A DNA stretch of 64,000 nucleotides from Aeromicrobium sp. PE09-221 (GCF_002174305.1 NZ_MIJB01000008.1:1-64000), one strand, 5' to 3'; shown: positions 9,209-19,574, counted from the first letter of the stretch. Program-made: numbers and translations. The notes: a model not told the origin generated them from the letters alone.

Positions 9209-10000
9209 TCAGCGCAGGCCGCTGCCGGTCAGGTGTTTCAGCGCACCGATGCGGTGCAGGACGAAGAAGACGATCAGACCGAGGGCGACCAGCAGCGTCG
9301 ACATCGCGGCGATCGAGGGATCGGGCCTGAAGTCCAGGTACTGGTACATCACGACGGGAAGGGTCGACTCGCCCGGCGGCATGAGGAACAGCGAGATGCT
9401 GATGTTGTCGAACGAGAAGATGAAGACCAGCAGCGATGCCCCGATGAGGCCCGGTGTCGCCAAGGGCAAGGTGATGGTGCGGAAGACCCGCCAACTCGAT
9501 GCGCCCAAGGTCTCGGCCGCCTGCTCGAGGGCGACATCCTGTGACGCCATCGTGGCCACGATGACCTGCAGGCCGATGGGGATGCCGACGACACAGTGGC
9601 CCAGGACGAGGGCGGGAATACTCGGCGCCTGCTGCAACCGCAACGCGACGAAGACGAACACGCTGAGGCCGACGACGATCTCGGGCACGGTCAGCGGACC
9701 GAGGGCAGTGATCTGAGAGAGCCGTTGTCCGCGGTACTCGTAGCGCGTCATCGCATACGCGGCGAGGAAGCCGACGACGATCGAGATCACCGTGCTGGCC
9801 ACCGCGACGACGAAGCTCAGACGAAGCGCATCGAGGAACCTGGTGTTGCCCAGGGCTTCGGAGAACCAATCGAGCGAGAACCCCTTGGGCGGGAACACCG
9901 CATAGTTGCCGGCATTGAGCGAGGTCGCGATGACCGCCGCGAGCGGAGCCAGCAGCACGATCGCGATGAGCAGGTTGGCATAGGGCACGCGACGACTCAT
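9209..10000 (-). CDS. ABC importer permease, PotC-like
   Basis: A 263-residue membrane protein with about six transmembrane helices. The EAA loop is AETLGASSWRVFRTITLPLA, with the conserved glycine before WRVF. The start at 10000 overlaps the stop of the other permease by ATGA. The N-terminal MSRRVPYANLLIAIVLLAPL and the long periplasmic loop after the first helix are typical of the PotC/CysW class. Confidence 0.92.
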   Translation of the reverse strand: MSRRVPYANLLIAIVLLAPLAAVIATSLNAGNYAVFPPKGFSLDWFSEALGNTRFLDALRLSFVVAVASTVISIVVGFLAAYAMTRYEYRGQRLSQITALGPLTVPEIVVGLSVFVFVALRLQQAPSIPALVLGHCVVGIPIGLQVIVATMASQDVALEQAAETLGASSWRVFRTITLPLATPGLIGASLLVFIFSFDNISISLFLMPPGESTLPVVMYQYLDFRPDPSIAAMSTLLVALGLIVFFVLHRIGALKHLTGSGLR

Positions 10001-10869
10001 GGGACAGACCTCCGGGTCGATTGCGCGAGCGACAAGATCATCAGCGGAAGGATGATGGCCATCAGCACCACCGCCACAGCGGCACCGAAGTTCCAACTCC
10101 CGGCCCCGCTCACCGACCCGTAGATCAGCGTCGGCATGGCGGGGACGCGGCCGCCGCCGACCATCGCCGGCGCCAGGTAGGAGCCGGCCGACGCGCCGAA
10201 GGTGATGATCGACCCGGCCACGATCCCCGGACGTGCCGCCGGTAGGACCACGGTCCGGAAGACCTGCCAGTTGCCGGCACCAAGGGTCTGCGCCGCGTCG
10301 ACCAGTCGACGGTCCATGCGATCCAGGCTCGCGAAGACGGCGACCGTCATCTGAGGGAACATGAAGACCACCAGTGAGATCACGACGCCCGTCAGCGAGT
10401 ACAGCAACGGCAGGTCTCCCCACGGCCAGACTCGATCCACGAATCGCGCCAGCAGCTGGTAGCCGAAGACGCGGACCACGCCGTTGATGAGCAGCGGCGC
10501 GAAGAGCACCGCGATGAAGAGTGCCCGCCACCGCGGATGACGGACCATCCCATACGCATAGGGGACAGCGACGGCAGCCGCGACGACCGTGGTGCCGACA
10601 CCGATGATCAGGGTGTTGCGGAGTGCGGTCCAGCCGACGGAGCGGCTGAAGAACTCCTGGAAGTTCGTGAGCGACCAGCTGTCGGTCGCGGCATCGGTGA
10701 ACGCCGTCGTGACCACCATGACGAACGGCAGGACGAACAAGCCGAGGACGAAGAGGGCCATCGGCGCCAAGAGTGCCGCTGGCAGAGCCCAGCTGACGGA
10801 GGTGGTGCTCCCGACGCGGGTCGGGCCCCGACGGACCCGGCCCGCGACGCGTGGGGTGGCAGATGTCAC
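9997..10869 (-). CDS. ABC importer permease, PotB-like
   Basis: A 290-residue permease with about six helices and an EAA loop (AQTLGAGNWQVFRTVVLPAA). The GTG start at 10869 is chosen because AGGAG lies 8 bases upstream and the codon overlaps the binding-protein stop by GTGA. It pairs with the PotC-like permease to form the channel of a polyamine-like importer. Confidence 0.9.
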   Translation of the reverse strand: MTSATPRVAGRVRRGPTRVGSTTSVSWALPAALLAPMALFVLGLFVLPFVMVVTTAFTDAATDSWSLTNFQEFFSRSVGWTALRNTLIIGVGTTVVAAAVAVPYAYGMVRHPRWRALFIAVLFAPLLINGVVRVFGYQLLARFVDRVWPWGDLPLLYSLTGVVISLVVFMFPQMTVAVFASLDRMDRRLVDAAQTLGAGNWQVFRTVVLPAARPGIVAGSIITFGASAGSYLAPAMVGGGRVPAMPTLIYGSVSGAGSWNFGAAVAVVLMAIILPLMILSLAQSTRRSVP

Positions 10870-11912
10870 GAGAAGAGCTCCTGCCAGCGGACTGTCCAGT
10901 CCTGGATCTCGGTGCCGATCTGAAGCCAGTCGATGGGCCACAGCCGCGCGGCGACGTCGTCGGTCTCGAGCAACTGGTCGCTGATCTCCGTAGGCAGCTC
11001 GGCGACCTGGCTGGCCGGAGCGACGTGGGTCGCCTCCACCCATGCCGACTGCGCCTCGTCACTCAGCATGTAATTGATGAAGTCGTAGGCCGCATCGACA
11101 TTCTCGGCCTCGGCAGGGATCCCCACCGGCTGGACGCTCCAATTCGTGCCCTCCTCGGGGATCAGCGTGGTGACACCCGAGTCGGCGAGATCGACGCCGA
11201 GGTCGGCGAACGTGACGGTGGCCAGCAGGCTCCCATCGGCCAGCTTGCTCAGCGGATCCGATGACAGCGTGTACTGATACTGGATATTGGGCCTGAGTCG
11301 CTCCATCGCCTCCCAGCCAGCCTCCAGATCCTCGGGGCCCTCGCCGAATGCCTCGCCACCGGCCTGGAGGACGAAGACGCCCGCCACGCTGGGCAGAGCG
11401 CCGATCGCGAGATTGTTCTCCAGATCCGGGTCCCACAGATCGGCCCACGATGTGAGCTTCTTACCTAGGAGATCCTCGCGGTAGAGGATGCCCTGTGCGC
11501 CGTAGCTGATCGGCACCGCCGCAAGCTCACCGTCGACCATGAGGCCGTCGAGCACGGCGTCGGGGATGGCGTCCAGGTTCTCGATGCGGCTGGTGTCGAT
11601 CGGCTGCAAGGTTCCGTCCTGCAGCCCGACAGCCGCCTTGTCGGCGGTGAGAAGAGCCGCATCGTAGGCGGTCGGCAACTGTTGGATCTTGGTCAAGCCG
11701 TTCTGTCCATCGGCCGCACCCCGGATAGTGATGCCCGTGGCCTCGCTGAGGCCGGGTTCGATGGCGGTCACGCCTTCTTCCCAGATACCGCCCCAGTGGG
11801 AGAGCGACAGGGTGGTGGTGTCATCGTCGCCGCTGCCCCCACAGGCGGCGAGAACGACTGCAACCGGAGCAGCGGCGATGGTGGCGGTGAGCCTCCGTTG
11901 TAGAGATCGCAT
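10866..11912 (-). CDS. extracellular solute-binding lipoprotein, PotD/AfuA-like
   Basis: A 348-residue binding protein. The signal peptide ends in the lipobox LAAC (Cys about residue 24), so it is lipid-anchored outside the membrane. Family-1/PotD features include LSLSHWGGIWEEG and the C-terminal AYDFINYMLS. The ATG at 11912 is preceded by GAGGA at good spacing. It is the first gene of the operon binding protein - two permeases - ATPase - amidohydrolase - OCD - GntR, so it probably captures the metabolite these enzymes degrade. A spermidine role itself is not implied. Confidence 0.9.
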   Translation of the reverse strand: MRSLQRRLTATIAAAPVAVVLAACGGSGDDDTTTLSLSHWGGIWEEGVTAIEPGLSEATGITIRGAADGQNGLTKIQQLPTAYDAALLTADKAAVGLQDGTLQPIDTSRIENLDAIPDAVLDGLMVDGELAAVPISYGAQGILYREDLLGKKLTSWADLWDPDLENNLAIGALPSVAGVFVLQAGGEAFGEGPEDLEAGWEAMERLRPNIQYQYTLSSDPLSKLADGSLLATVTFADLGVDLADSGVTTLIPEEGTNWSVQPVGIPAEAENVDAAYDFINYMLSDEAQSAWVEATHVAPASQVAELPTEISDQLLETDDVAARLWPIDWLQIGTEIQDWTVRWQELFS

Positions 11913-11927
11913 GACGTTCCTCAGAAA

Positions 11928-11954
11928 TGGTAGGGACCAAATTGGTAGTAACCA
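11928..11954 (-). promoter_or_regulatory. tandem TGGT-N4-ACCA operators
   Basis: TGGTAGGGACCA at 11928-11939 and TGGTAGTAACCA at 11943-11954 are two palindromic copies at a 15-bp period, 16-42 bp before the start of the binding-protein gene. The half-sites and 4-bp spacing match the pattern bound by HutC/DasR-type GntR proteins, and such a regulator is encoded at the end of this operon. Seen: the repeats. Inferred: that this regulator binds them. Confidence 0.65.
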
Positions 11955-12168
11955 TAAGGCCTCTCACCCCCGGCTGCGCAAGACCTGCCGCGTAACTTTC
12001 TGATGACACGACCCCGGAGACCGGAGCTTTCCCCTCCGCTCCGGGGCCGATACCGGCAAGAAGCGAATCGATGAGGGCGGGAGAGCAACCCCCTCCGGAC
12101 CTCGGCCACGGCGGCGGCCCACCGTGCTCCTTCAGACGGATCTCAGGCGTTCACGGCACACTGGGAGC

Positions 12169-12860
<692 letters not shown>

Positions 12861-12864
<4 letters not shown>

Positions 12865-14345
12865 GCCACCACCCTCAGGGTGGCGGCTCCGTGAAGGAGG
12901 TCGGCGGGGAAACCGACCGGCCGAAGGGGATCGTCGACCGCTTCCTCGACTGGCTGCACGATGCCCTCAGCCCCGTCACCTCGCGTATTTCACTGGCGGC
13001 ACGCGTCACCATCCTGACGACCGTGGCCGTGGCGCTGGTCCTGTCGGTGGTCAGCGCGGTCTTCTACGTCACCGTGCGCTCGGAGTTCATCGGCTCGGTG
13101 GACCAGACCCTCGTCAAGCGGGCCAATGACGCCGTCGACGCCGGGGTCACCGCTTCTTCGCTCAACTCCACCAATGCCGGGTCGGTGCAGCAGATGCTCA
13201 ATGCGATGGGCATCCGCGTGGTCTTCGTGAACGGCGGGGATCTGCTCACCCAGAAGGTCAGCAGCGTGCCGTATGGCATCCCCGAGCAGGAGGTCGCGCT
13301 CGGCACCCGGTCGCAGTCCGCGCGCACCGTGGACGCCGGCGGTGAGCCGTTCCGCATCGTCTCGATCCAGACCCAGCCGGGGCAGGCCTTCGTCCTCGCC
13401 CAGTCGATGGAGTCCACGCAGCGCGCCCTCGACCGGCTCGCGGTGGTGCTGGTGCTGGCGAGCGCTGCGGGCGTCGCGATGTCCGCGATGGCCGGCTGGG
13501 CGGTCGCGAGCAACGGCCTGCGACCGGTGCGGCGTCTCACCGCCGCCACCGAGCGCATCGCCTCGACCGGCGAGATGGAGCCCATCGACGTGTGGGGCAC
13601 CCGCAACGACGAGCTCGCTCGGCTGACCCGTTCGTTCAATACGATGCTTCGGGCCCTCGGCGAATCGCAGACCCGAGAACGACAGCTCATCGCCGACGCC
13701 GGCCATGAGCTTCGCACCCCGCTCACCAGCCTGCGCACCAATATCGAGCTGCTGCGCCAGGTCACCAGCGACCCTGATCGCCGGCTCGACGCCGAGGCGC
13801 AGCGCGAGCTGATGGATGATGTGCGTGCTCAGCTCGACGAGCTCACCTCGCTGATCGGCGATCTCGTGGAGCTCGCCCGCGACGAACCCCTGCACCGCGA
13901 CCCCGAGCCACTCGCCCTCGACGACATCGTGGAGCAGTCTCTGGCCCGTGTCCGGCTGCGCGCTCCGAGCGTCACCTGGGATGTCGCGCTCGACGGCTCC
14001 CAGGTGGTCGGGGAGAGCCAGTCCCTCGAACGCGCCGTCACCAATCTCCTCGACAATGCGGCGAAATGGAGTCCCCGTGACGGCACCATCACGGTCCGCC
14101 TGACCGACGGCGTCCTCTCCATCCGCGACGAAGGTCCCGGGATCGCCGAGGAGGATCTGCCGCACGTCTTCCAGCGCTTCTACCGGTCGAAGGCAGCCCG
14201 CGCGCTGCCCGGCTCGGGACTCGGGCTGTCGATCGTCCAGCGGGCGGCAGAGCGACACGGCGGGCGCGTCGAAGTGGCCTCGACCCTCGGCGCCGGATCG
14301 ACCTTCACGCTGCATCTCCCGCTCGCGCCGTCCGGCCGGTCCTGA
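12861..14345 (+). CDS. mprB: MprB-type sensor histidine kinase
   Basis: A 494-residue membrane kinase beginning at a GTG that overlaps the mprA stop. Two membrane helices (about 50-70 and 190-210) flank an extracellular sensor domain; HAMP follows, then the H-box with H282 ([20 protein letters not shown]), an N-box ([11 protein letters not shown]) and G-boxes ([15 protein letters not shown]). In mycobacteria MprB senses envelope stress and regulates pepD, which is next here. A second in-frame GTG about 10 codons later is an alternative start. Confidence 0.92.
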
Positions 14346-14389
14346 CACAGTGGAGGTCTTCGCCCGCTCACACCGACCTTTCATCACCG

Positions 14390-14405
14390 TCTCAGCAATG
14401 CGAGA
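14390..14405 (+). promoter_or_regulatory. TCTC-N8-GAGA inverted repeat before pepD
   Basis: A short inverted repeat lies 12 bp upstream of the pepD start in the 72-bp gap after mprB. Mycobacterial MprA boxes contain TCTCAG-like units, and TCTCAG is present here. The match is short and could be chance. Confidence 0.3.
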
Positions 14406-14417
14406 GAATGTCTTGAC

Positions 14418-15947
14418 ATGACCGATTCGCACGATCCCTTCGCCGAGCGTCCGTACACGCCGCCCGCGCAGCGTCATCCGCATCCGCCGGCCGGCGGGGC
14501 CGGTGAGGACCTCACCGAGGAGCGGGGCCCGATCCCGATGGGTCCGGCCTCCGGCTCGCCCACCCCGACTCCCGACGAGACCCGCGAAGCACACGCACCC
14601 CACCCGTCGGCACCCGGGCCGGGGGTCCCTCGCCCCGGTTCGGAGCAGACCGCCGCGGGGCCCGCCGATACGGGACCCTCCGGCTCCGATCCGAGCGCCT
14701 CACGCGCTGGCGCCACGGGTGCGCCCGGCCCTTCCGCCGCCCCCGGCCACGGGTCCGCCGAGCACACCTCGGTGCTGGCGACGCCTCCTCCGCCCCACGG
14801 CCCGACTCCCCCGGACTCCGGTCAGGTCCCGCCCGCGGGACGTCCGCGGCGGGGCCGGCCCATCGCGGCGGCGATCGGCGTCGTCGCACTGGCGCTCATC
14901 GCCGGCTTCACCGGCGGGGTCCTCGGCAATCAGGTCTCCGATGGCGGCAGCTCGACCTCGACGAGCACCGGCACCTCGATCGACGCCCCGGCCTCCTCGG
15001 ACCTGCCGGCAGGCACCGTCGAGCAGGTCGCCCAGAAGATCATGCCGTCCGTCGTGCAGATCAACTTCTCCGGTGGCGGCGAAGGCGGCTCCGGCTCGGG
15101 GGTCATCATCAGCTCCGATGGCAAGATCATGACGAACAACCACGTCGTCGAAGCAGCCGCGGACGGGGGCACGCTCACGGTGGGCTTCGATGACGGCACC
15201 AATGCGCGCGCGACCATCATCGGCACCGATCCGGCCACCGACATCGCGGTCATTCAGGCCGAGGACGTCTCAGGCCTGGAGGCCGCCCAGTTCGGGAACT
15301 CCTCCGAGGTGCGGGTCGGCCAGGAGGTCGTCGCGATCGGCTCGCCCTTCGGCCTCGAGTCCACCGTCACGCAGGGCATCGTCTCCGCGCTGAACCGACC
15401 CGTCTCCCCCGGCGACCAGAGCAGCAGCTCGGACACGCTCACGACCTTCCCCGCGATCCAGACCGATGCCGCGATCAACCCGGGCAACTCCGGTGGTCCC
15501 CTGGTCGACCTCGAGGGCCGCGTGATCGGCATCAACTCGGCGATCCGTTCCTCCGGCGGCGTGGAAGGCGGCTCGATCGGACTCGGCTTCGCGATCCCGA
15601 GTGATCTCGCGCGCAATGTCAGCGCGCAGATCCTCGACGGCAAGACGGTCGAGCACGCTCGGATCGGCATCACGGTGCAGAGCGCGACGGGTGACGACCA
15701 GATCACCGGCATCGGCGCGCGTGTGGCCGAGGTGGAGTCCGGTGGCCCCGGTGACGAGGCGGGTCTGCGCGAGGGCGATATCGTCACCGCGGTCAACGGT
15801 CATCCGGTCGCGACCAACCAGGCCCTCATCGCCACGGTCCGCAGTTACCAGCCCGGCGACGAGGTCACGCTGACCATCCAGCGCGACGGCGAGCAGGAGG
15901 ATGTCAAGGTGACGCTGGGCTCCGATGCCGGTGATCTCCAGCGCTGA
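14418..15947 (+). CDS. pepD: HtrA-family serine protease (PepD-like)
   Basis: A 509-residue protein: a Pro/Gly/Ser-rich cytoplasmic N-terminus (about 1-150), one membrane helix (about 152-172), a trypsin-like domain with triad H242 (NNHVV), D275 (TDIAV) and S358 (GNSGGP), and a C-terminal PDZ domain (about 410-505). It should sit in the membrane with its protease domain outside, degrading misfolded envelope proteins. Position after mprAB matches the mycobacterial stress operon. A 71-bp palindrome follows 7 bp after the stop and may end transcription. Confidence 0.93.
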   Translation: MTDSHDPFAERPYTPPAQRHPHPPAGGAGEDLTEERGPIPMGPASGSPTPTPDETREAHAPHPSAPGPGVPRPGSEQTAAGPADTGPSGSDPSASRAGATGAPGPSAAPGHGSAEHTSVLATPPPPHGPTPPDSGQVPPAGRPRRGRPIAAAIGVVALALIAGFTGGVLGNQVSDGGSSTSTSTGTSIDAPASSDLPAGTVEQVAQKIMPSVVQINFSGGGEGGSGSGVIISSDGKIMTNNHVVEAAADGGTLTVGFDDGTNARATIIGTDPATDIAVIQAEDVSGLEAAQFGNSSEVRVGQEVVAIGSPFGLESTVTQGIVSALNRPVSPGDQSSSSDTLTTFPAIQTDAAINPGNSGGPLVDLEGRVIGINSAIRSSGGVEGGSIGLGFAIPSDLARNVSAQILDGKTVEHARIGITVQSATGDDQITGIGARVAEVESGGPGDEAGLREGDIVTAVNGHPVATNQALIATVRSYQPGDEVTLTIQRDGEQEDVKVTLGSDAGDLQR

Positions 15948-15954
15948 GACCCCC

Positions 15955-16025
15955 AACCCGTTGAGTGGGACGTTTGGACGGCGATCCGAGCGAATCAGCC
16001 GTCCAAACGTCACACTCAACGGGTT
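15955..16025. repeat. 71-bp dispersed palindrome, copy 1
   Basis: Arms of 28 nt (15955-15982 and 15998-16025), one mismatch, 15-nt loop. The outer arm begins AACCCGTTGAGTG. It lies between the convergent pepD and old-yellow-enzyme genes and could act as a two-way terminator, though it lacks a U-tract. A second copy of equal length is at 54993-55063, so it is a dispersed element and not just a local hairpin. Confidence 0.85.
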
Positions 16026-16027
16026 CT

Positions 16028-17110
16028 TCAGCGCCAGGCGCCGCGCTCGTACTGCGGGGCGTAGGGCGCGTCCTCGCGACTGACGCCGAGCTCGTGCGCC
16101 GCGCGCAGCGGCCACGCAGGATCGCGGAGCGCCGCTCGGGCCAGCAGCACGAGATCCGCCTCGCCGCCCTCGATGATCTTCTCGGCCTGCCCCGGTTCGG
16201 TGATCAGGCCCACGGCCCCGGTCACGAGCCCCGAGACGCGGCGCACCTCCTGAGCGAGAGGCACCTGATAGCCCGGCCCGACCGGGATGTCCGCCGGGAG
16301 CAGCGCTCCGGACGACACGTCGACGATGTCGACGCCCAGCTCGCGCAGTTCGGCCGACAACCGCGCCGTCTCCTCGATCGTCCATCCGCCCTCGAGCCAG
16401 TCCGTTCCCGAGAAGCGGATCGCCAACGGCTTGTCCTCCGGCCACACCTCACGCACGGCCGTCACGACCTCCCGCACGAGACGCGTGCGCCCGCCGAAGT
16501 CACCGCCGTACTCGTCCTCGCGCTGGTTGGACAGCGGCGACAGGAACTGGTGCAGCAGATAGCCGTGGGCGGCATGGATCTCGATCAGATCGAAACCAGC
16601 CGCATCGGCGCGCGTCGCAGCGGCGGCGAACGATGCTGGAAGGGCGGCGACCTCGTCGTGGGTCAGCGCGCGGGGCGCCGCGAGTCCCGGGTAGGCGCTC
16701 GCCGAGGGAGCCACCGTCTGCCAGCCGCCGGACTCAGGTGGAACCGTACCGCTCTCGTCGGCGAACGGGGCGTAGGTGGAGGCCTTCCGCCCAGCGTGCG
16801 CGAGCTGAATGCCGATCGCTGCTCCCTGCTGGTGAACGAAGTCGACGATCCGGCTCCATGCGGCTGTCTGCTCGCCGTTCCAGAGTCCGGTGTCCTCAGG
16901 GCTGATGCGGCCCTCCGGCACCACGGCGGTGGCCTCGCTGATGAGGAGACCGAAACCCCCGATCGCGTGCGAGCCGAGATGGACCAGATGCCAGTCGGTC
17001 GGCACGCCGTCGCGCGCGAAGCACGAGTACTGACACATCGGCGCCAGCCAGATGCGATTGCGGGCGGTGACAGATCGGACGGTGATGGGCTCGAACAGGG
17101 CAGCGCTCAT
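16028..17110 (-). CDS. NADH:flavin oxidoreductase, old yellow enzyme (YqjM-like)
   Basis: A 360-residue FMN-dependent TIM-barrel enoate reductase. LAPMCQYS holds the cysteine typical of the YqjM/thermophilic-like class; LAHAGRKAS and the HAAHGYLLHQFLSP segment carry substrate- and FMN-binding residues, and NQREDEYGG is a family signature. Such enzymes reduce activated C=C bonds with NAD(P)H. The start at 17110 is chosen from homology (MSAALFEPI), as further upstream codons look non-coding; no strong ribosome site is seen. It stands alone, convergent with pepD. Confidence 0.88.
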   Translation of the reverse strand: MSAALFEPITVRSVTARNRIWLAPMCQYSCFARDGVPTDWHLVHLGSHAIGGFGLLISEATAVVPEGRISPEDTGLWNGEQTAAWSRIVDFVHQQGAAIGIQLAHAGRKASTYAPFADESGTVPPESGGWQTVAPSASAYPGLAAPRALTHDEVAALPASFAAAATRADAAGFDLIEIHAAHGYLLHQFLSPLSNQREDEYGGDFGGRTRLVREVVTAVREVWPEDKPLAIRFSGTDWLEGGWTIEETARLSAELRELGVDIVDVSSGALLPADIPVGPGYQVPLAQEVRRVSGLVTGAVGLITEPGQAEKIIEGGEADLVLLARAALRDPAWPLRAAHELGVSREDAPYAPQYERGAWR

Positions 17111-17480
17111 ATCGATGATCAACCCCGGGCACTCGCATCGCATTCCTGCCACCCGCACCCCTCACCCACGGAAAGGAGCGGTGACGTAGCCTCCTCTACC
17201 GTTCCCGGCGGTGAGCTGCCGGCCATTCGCGGAAGGCTCAGACGTCAAGCCCGCCGATCGAGGTCTGAGAGGTCGCCGTGTTGGATTTCCCGGTGACACC
17301 GGGAGGCGAGTCCGTACGTTCTGCTGGGCGTCGTAGTAGCTGCTGACCTTCACCGCGCAGAAGCGGCTTGCACGATGATATCTCGCTCAGATGAGGGCGC
17401 AGCGGGACTAGCCCAACATCAAGCGGGCATCGACGTCCGTATTACCGGATGCGATGATCAACTTTAACCAAGGGGGAATC
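17111..17480. other. intergenic region at left edge of low-GC island
   Basis: No convincing gene. Bases 17175-17194 (GGAGCGGTGACGTAGCCTCC) resemble the left arm of the palindromic element seen intact at 33021-33108. After about 17360 the sequence turns visibly less GC-rich, leading into the broken secreted-protein gene. AGGGGG at 17471-17476 could be its ribosome site. Confidence 0.5.
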
Positions 17481-18733
17481 TTGAAAAACCACTGATTGCC
17501 GTCAGCGCCGCGCTGGCTTTACTCCTCACCTCTCAGGGAGTCTCCACCGCCACCTCGAATCCACAACAAACGGAGGTCACGGCTGGCCCCGGCTACGAGA
17601 GTATCGAGTTGCCGCACCAGATCAGTTGGGACGACGCCTCGACGCTAAGTTCCGCGGGGACCGTGGTTGGCTTCAGATATGCCGGGCCCGGCGTATACGG
17701 CGAGGTCTTCGGCCCCGGGGAGGAAATGAGCCTCGTCAGGGAGTCGGTCTTGGCGGACCACGGCTATCTTCCAGCAATCACGCATGCTCTCGTACGCGAT
17801 GACGACCGTGTGGCCAAACGAAGCGCTGCGGACCAAGCCGTCGTCAAAAAATCAGCTGACTTCGAGCCGTATGAACCGAAGGCCACTATCTCTCGCGGAG
17901 ATCTCTGGGAGCGTACACGTGACGTTCTGGCTCGAGAGACGAACGCCAACCCGCCGGCGGGGGAACATCGCCCGGCTTGCGAGTGACCCAGAGGGTTGGG
18001 CTCCTCCGAGCTCGGAGGTGGTCGCCAGAAACGGTTTTGTAGATGAGAATGGAGAGCCTGAGACTGCGCACTCAGTAACCATGTGGCTTCAGTGGAATTC
18101 GACCGCTGAGAGGCGGCCTGAAGACTTCCCGGACGATTGGGTCTTGGAAGCGGAGCTCAACACTTACTCGAATAACGATCCGGATTTGAACCCTGGTGGC
18201 ATCTGGCAACGACCACTGTGTTTATATGATTCGAATGAGAACTTTTTCTGGAGCGGATCGAACCCCAATTTCTCGATAGATTTGAACGGGAACTTCCTTG
18301 CTTGGTCGATAGCTACGCTAGACCAGACACTGGTGCCCGATGTCTATGGTGCCTACCTGGACCATAATCTGCATTCTGATCCCTGCGATCGCAAATCAAC
18401 CGGCGTTGGTATCGCCTATCCGCAAGATGCTCCGCTATTGTTGCCGGGACATTCAGAGTCTCGGGGTTTCATTACTACCGTCTACATGCCTCGTGGATTG
18501 CAATAGTCAAATAAGGTTGCGTCGGGATACCAGCTAGTATCAAACGATTGCGAAGATACTGTGCAGTGCACACCGGTTGCGTCGGCCTCAACGTCCTGCG
18601 TGAACCTCCCAACGGGTTCACTCAGGGTTCGCTCATCGCGAACAGGTCGCGGGAATTTACGGCACCCGGGTGTCACTACTATTACAGCGCATCCATGACC
18701 GCGCCCGAGGAGTACGCTTGCGGAGCAGGCTGA
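17481..18733 (+). pseudogene. broken secreted-protein gene, unknown family
   Basis: Three coding segments in shifting frames form one protein-like sequence. The TTG at 17481 would give a signal peptide (MKKPLIAVSAALALLLTS) if the A5 run at 17484-17488 had one more A. The frame 17501-17986 then needs one base removed at the G5 run 17959-17963 to join the segment ending at 18506. After an in-frame TAG there (18504-18506) the protein-like sequence continues (SNKVASGYQLVSNDC) and a further slip near 18600-18630 leads to a Cys/Tyr-rich tail ending at 18733. Codon use (TTA, ATA, AAT) differs from neighbours. It is either a decayed gene or a site of homopolymer sequencing errors; the family is not recognised. 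Confidence 0.55.
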
Positions 18734-18739
18734 CTGGTG

Positions 18740-19114
18740 CTACTGACTTGCTGCTCTGGTGTGGCGTTTCCACCGCACCAGAGCAGCAAGGACGCAACTG
18801 AAGGTAACAGCCGCCCCGACATAGGGCACTGGTCCCGGCGAGAGCTCGAAAGATCCACTCGGGGCATTGAATTTTTCGGCGTAGTCAGGGTAGGCGACCC
18901 ACTCACAGGTCACCCTCTGAGTCAGATAGTTCGCCCGCAGTGAAAAGTCGCCGATCATATTTTGCGTGTATCCATCCCTGTTAGGAATGAACAGGGATGA
19001 GAACGCGTGATTCTCGAAGCAGAAGCTAGAGGGAGTGGCTAAAGAAACTGCTAGAGCCGCGGGTGACAGCCACAAGACTAGGCCGACTATCATGCCGGCA
19101 GCGAGGCGCTTCAT
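18740..19114 (-). CDS. small exported or membrane protein, unknown
   Basis: A 124-residue protein with an N-terminal signal or anchor (MKRLAAGMIVGLVLWLSPAA) and a second hydrophobic segment near the C-terminus (VPYVGAAVTFSCVLAALV) followed by basic residues. Two cysteines in the extracellular part (in SSFCFEN and RVTCEW) could pair. A GAGGG motif lies 9 bases before the ATG. It is convergent with the broken secreted-protein gene, 6 bp away, and shares its lower GC content. No family is recognised. Confidence 0.5.
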   Translation of the reverse strand: MKRLAAGMIVGLVLWLSPAALAVSLATPSSFCFENHAFSSLFIPNRDGYTQNMIGDFSLRANYLTQRVTCEWVAYPDYAEKFNAPSGSFELSPGPVPYVGAAVTFSCVLAALVRWKRHTRAASQ

Positions 19115-19574
19115 TACGAAACACCCTCAAGCCGAAGTATCGCAGAAGCTTTCATACCAATGATGACCCCCGGCAATCTATTGGTTCTCACAAGAGGCGT
19201 GTAGAAGTTGCCGTTCACCCTACTATCCGCGGCGGTGAACCGATACGTCCATCACGACGTCCGCCTGCCCGGCGACGGCGGACATGAGATCTTCATCCAT
19301 GGTTCCTTAGCTGACCAAGCGCTGTGAGGGCACCTGAAAACTCCGTCTGGTCGGGCGCGCTCCTGACCGCCGGTGTGGCTGGGCCGACGCCTGACCGTTA
19401 ACCTCGCCGGAGGACCGGAGGACCCGGGGGACAGGCGGGGCATAGTGATCGACCGCTGATCGAGCCGTGGCCACCCGGGCCAGCTATTCCAGATGCCCCA
19501 CGCAGGACGAAGGGATTGGCCCGCCGCCGCTGGCACAAGCAGGAGGACGCCTACTCACCGCCCTCTGAGTGGAG
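19115..19574. other. intergenic region at right edge of low-GC island
   Basis: No gene I can support. The GC content rises again from about 19240. At 19542-19562 the sequence GGAGGACGCCTACTCACCGCC matches the right arm of the palindromic element at 33021-33108 (18 identical bases, 19545-19562 and 33089-33106). Together with 17175-17194 this brackets the island. Confidence 0.5.

Noticed and set aside
19226..19320. Short frames near 19226-19320 on both strands, one with AAGGA before an ATG
   Set aside because: About 24-31 codons, no recognisable family and no neighbours supporting expression; possibly a gene remnant but not supportable.
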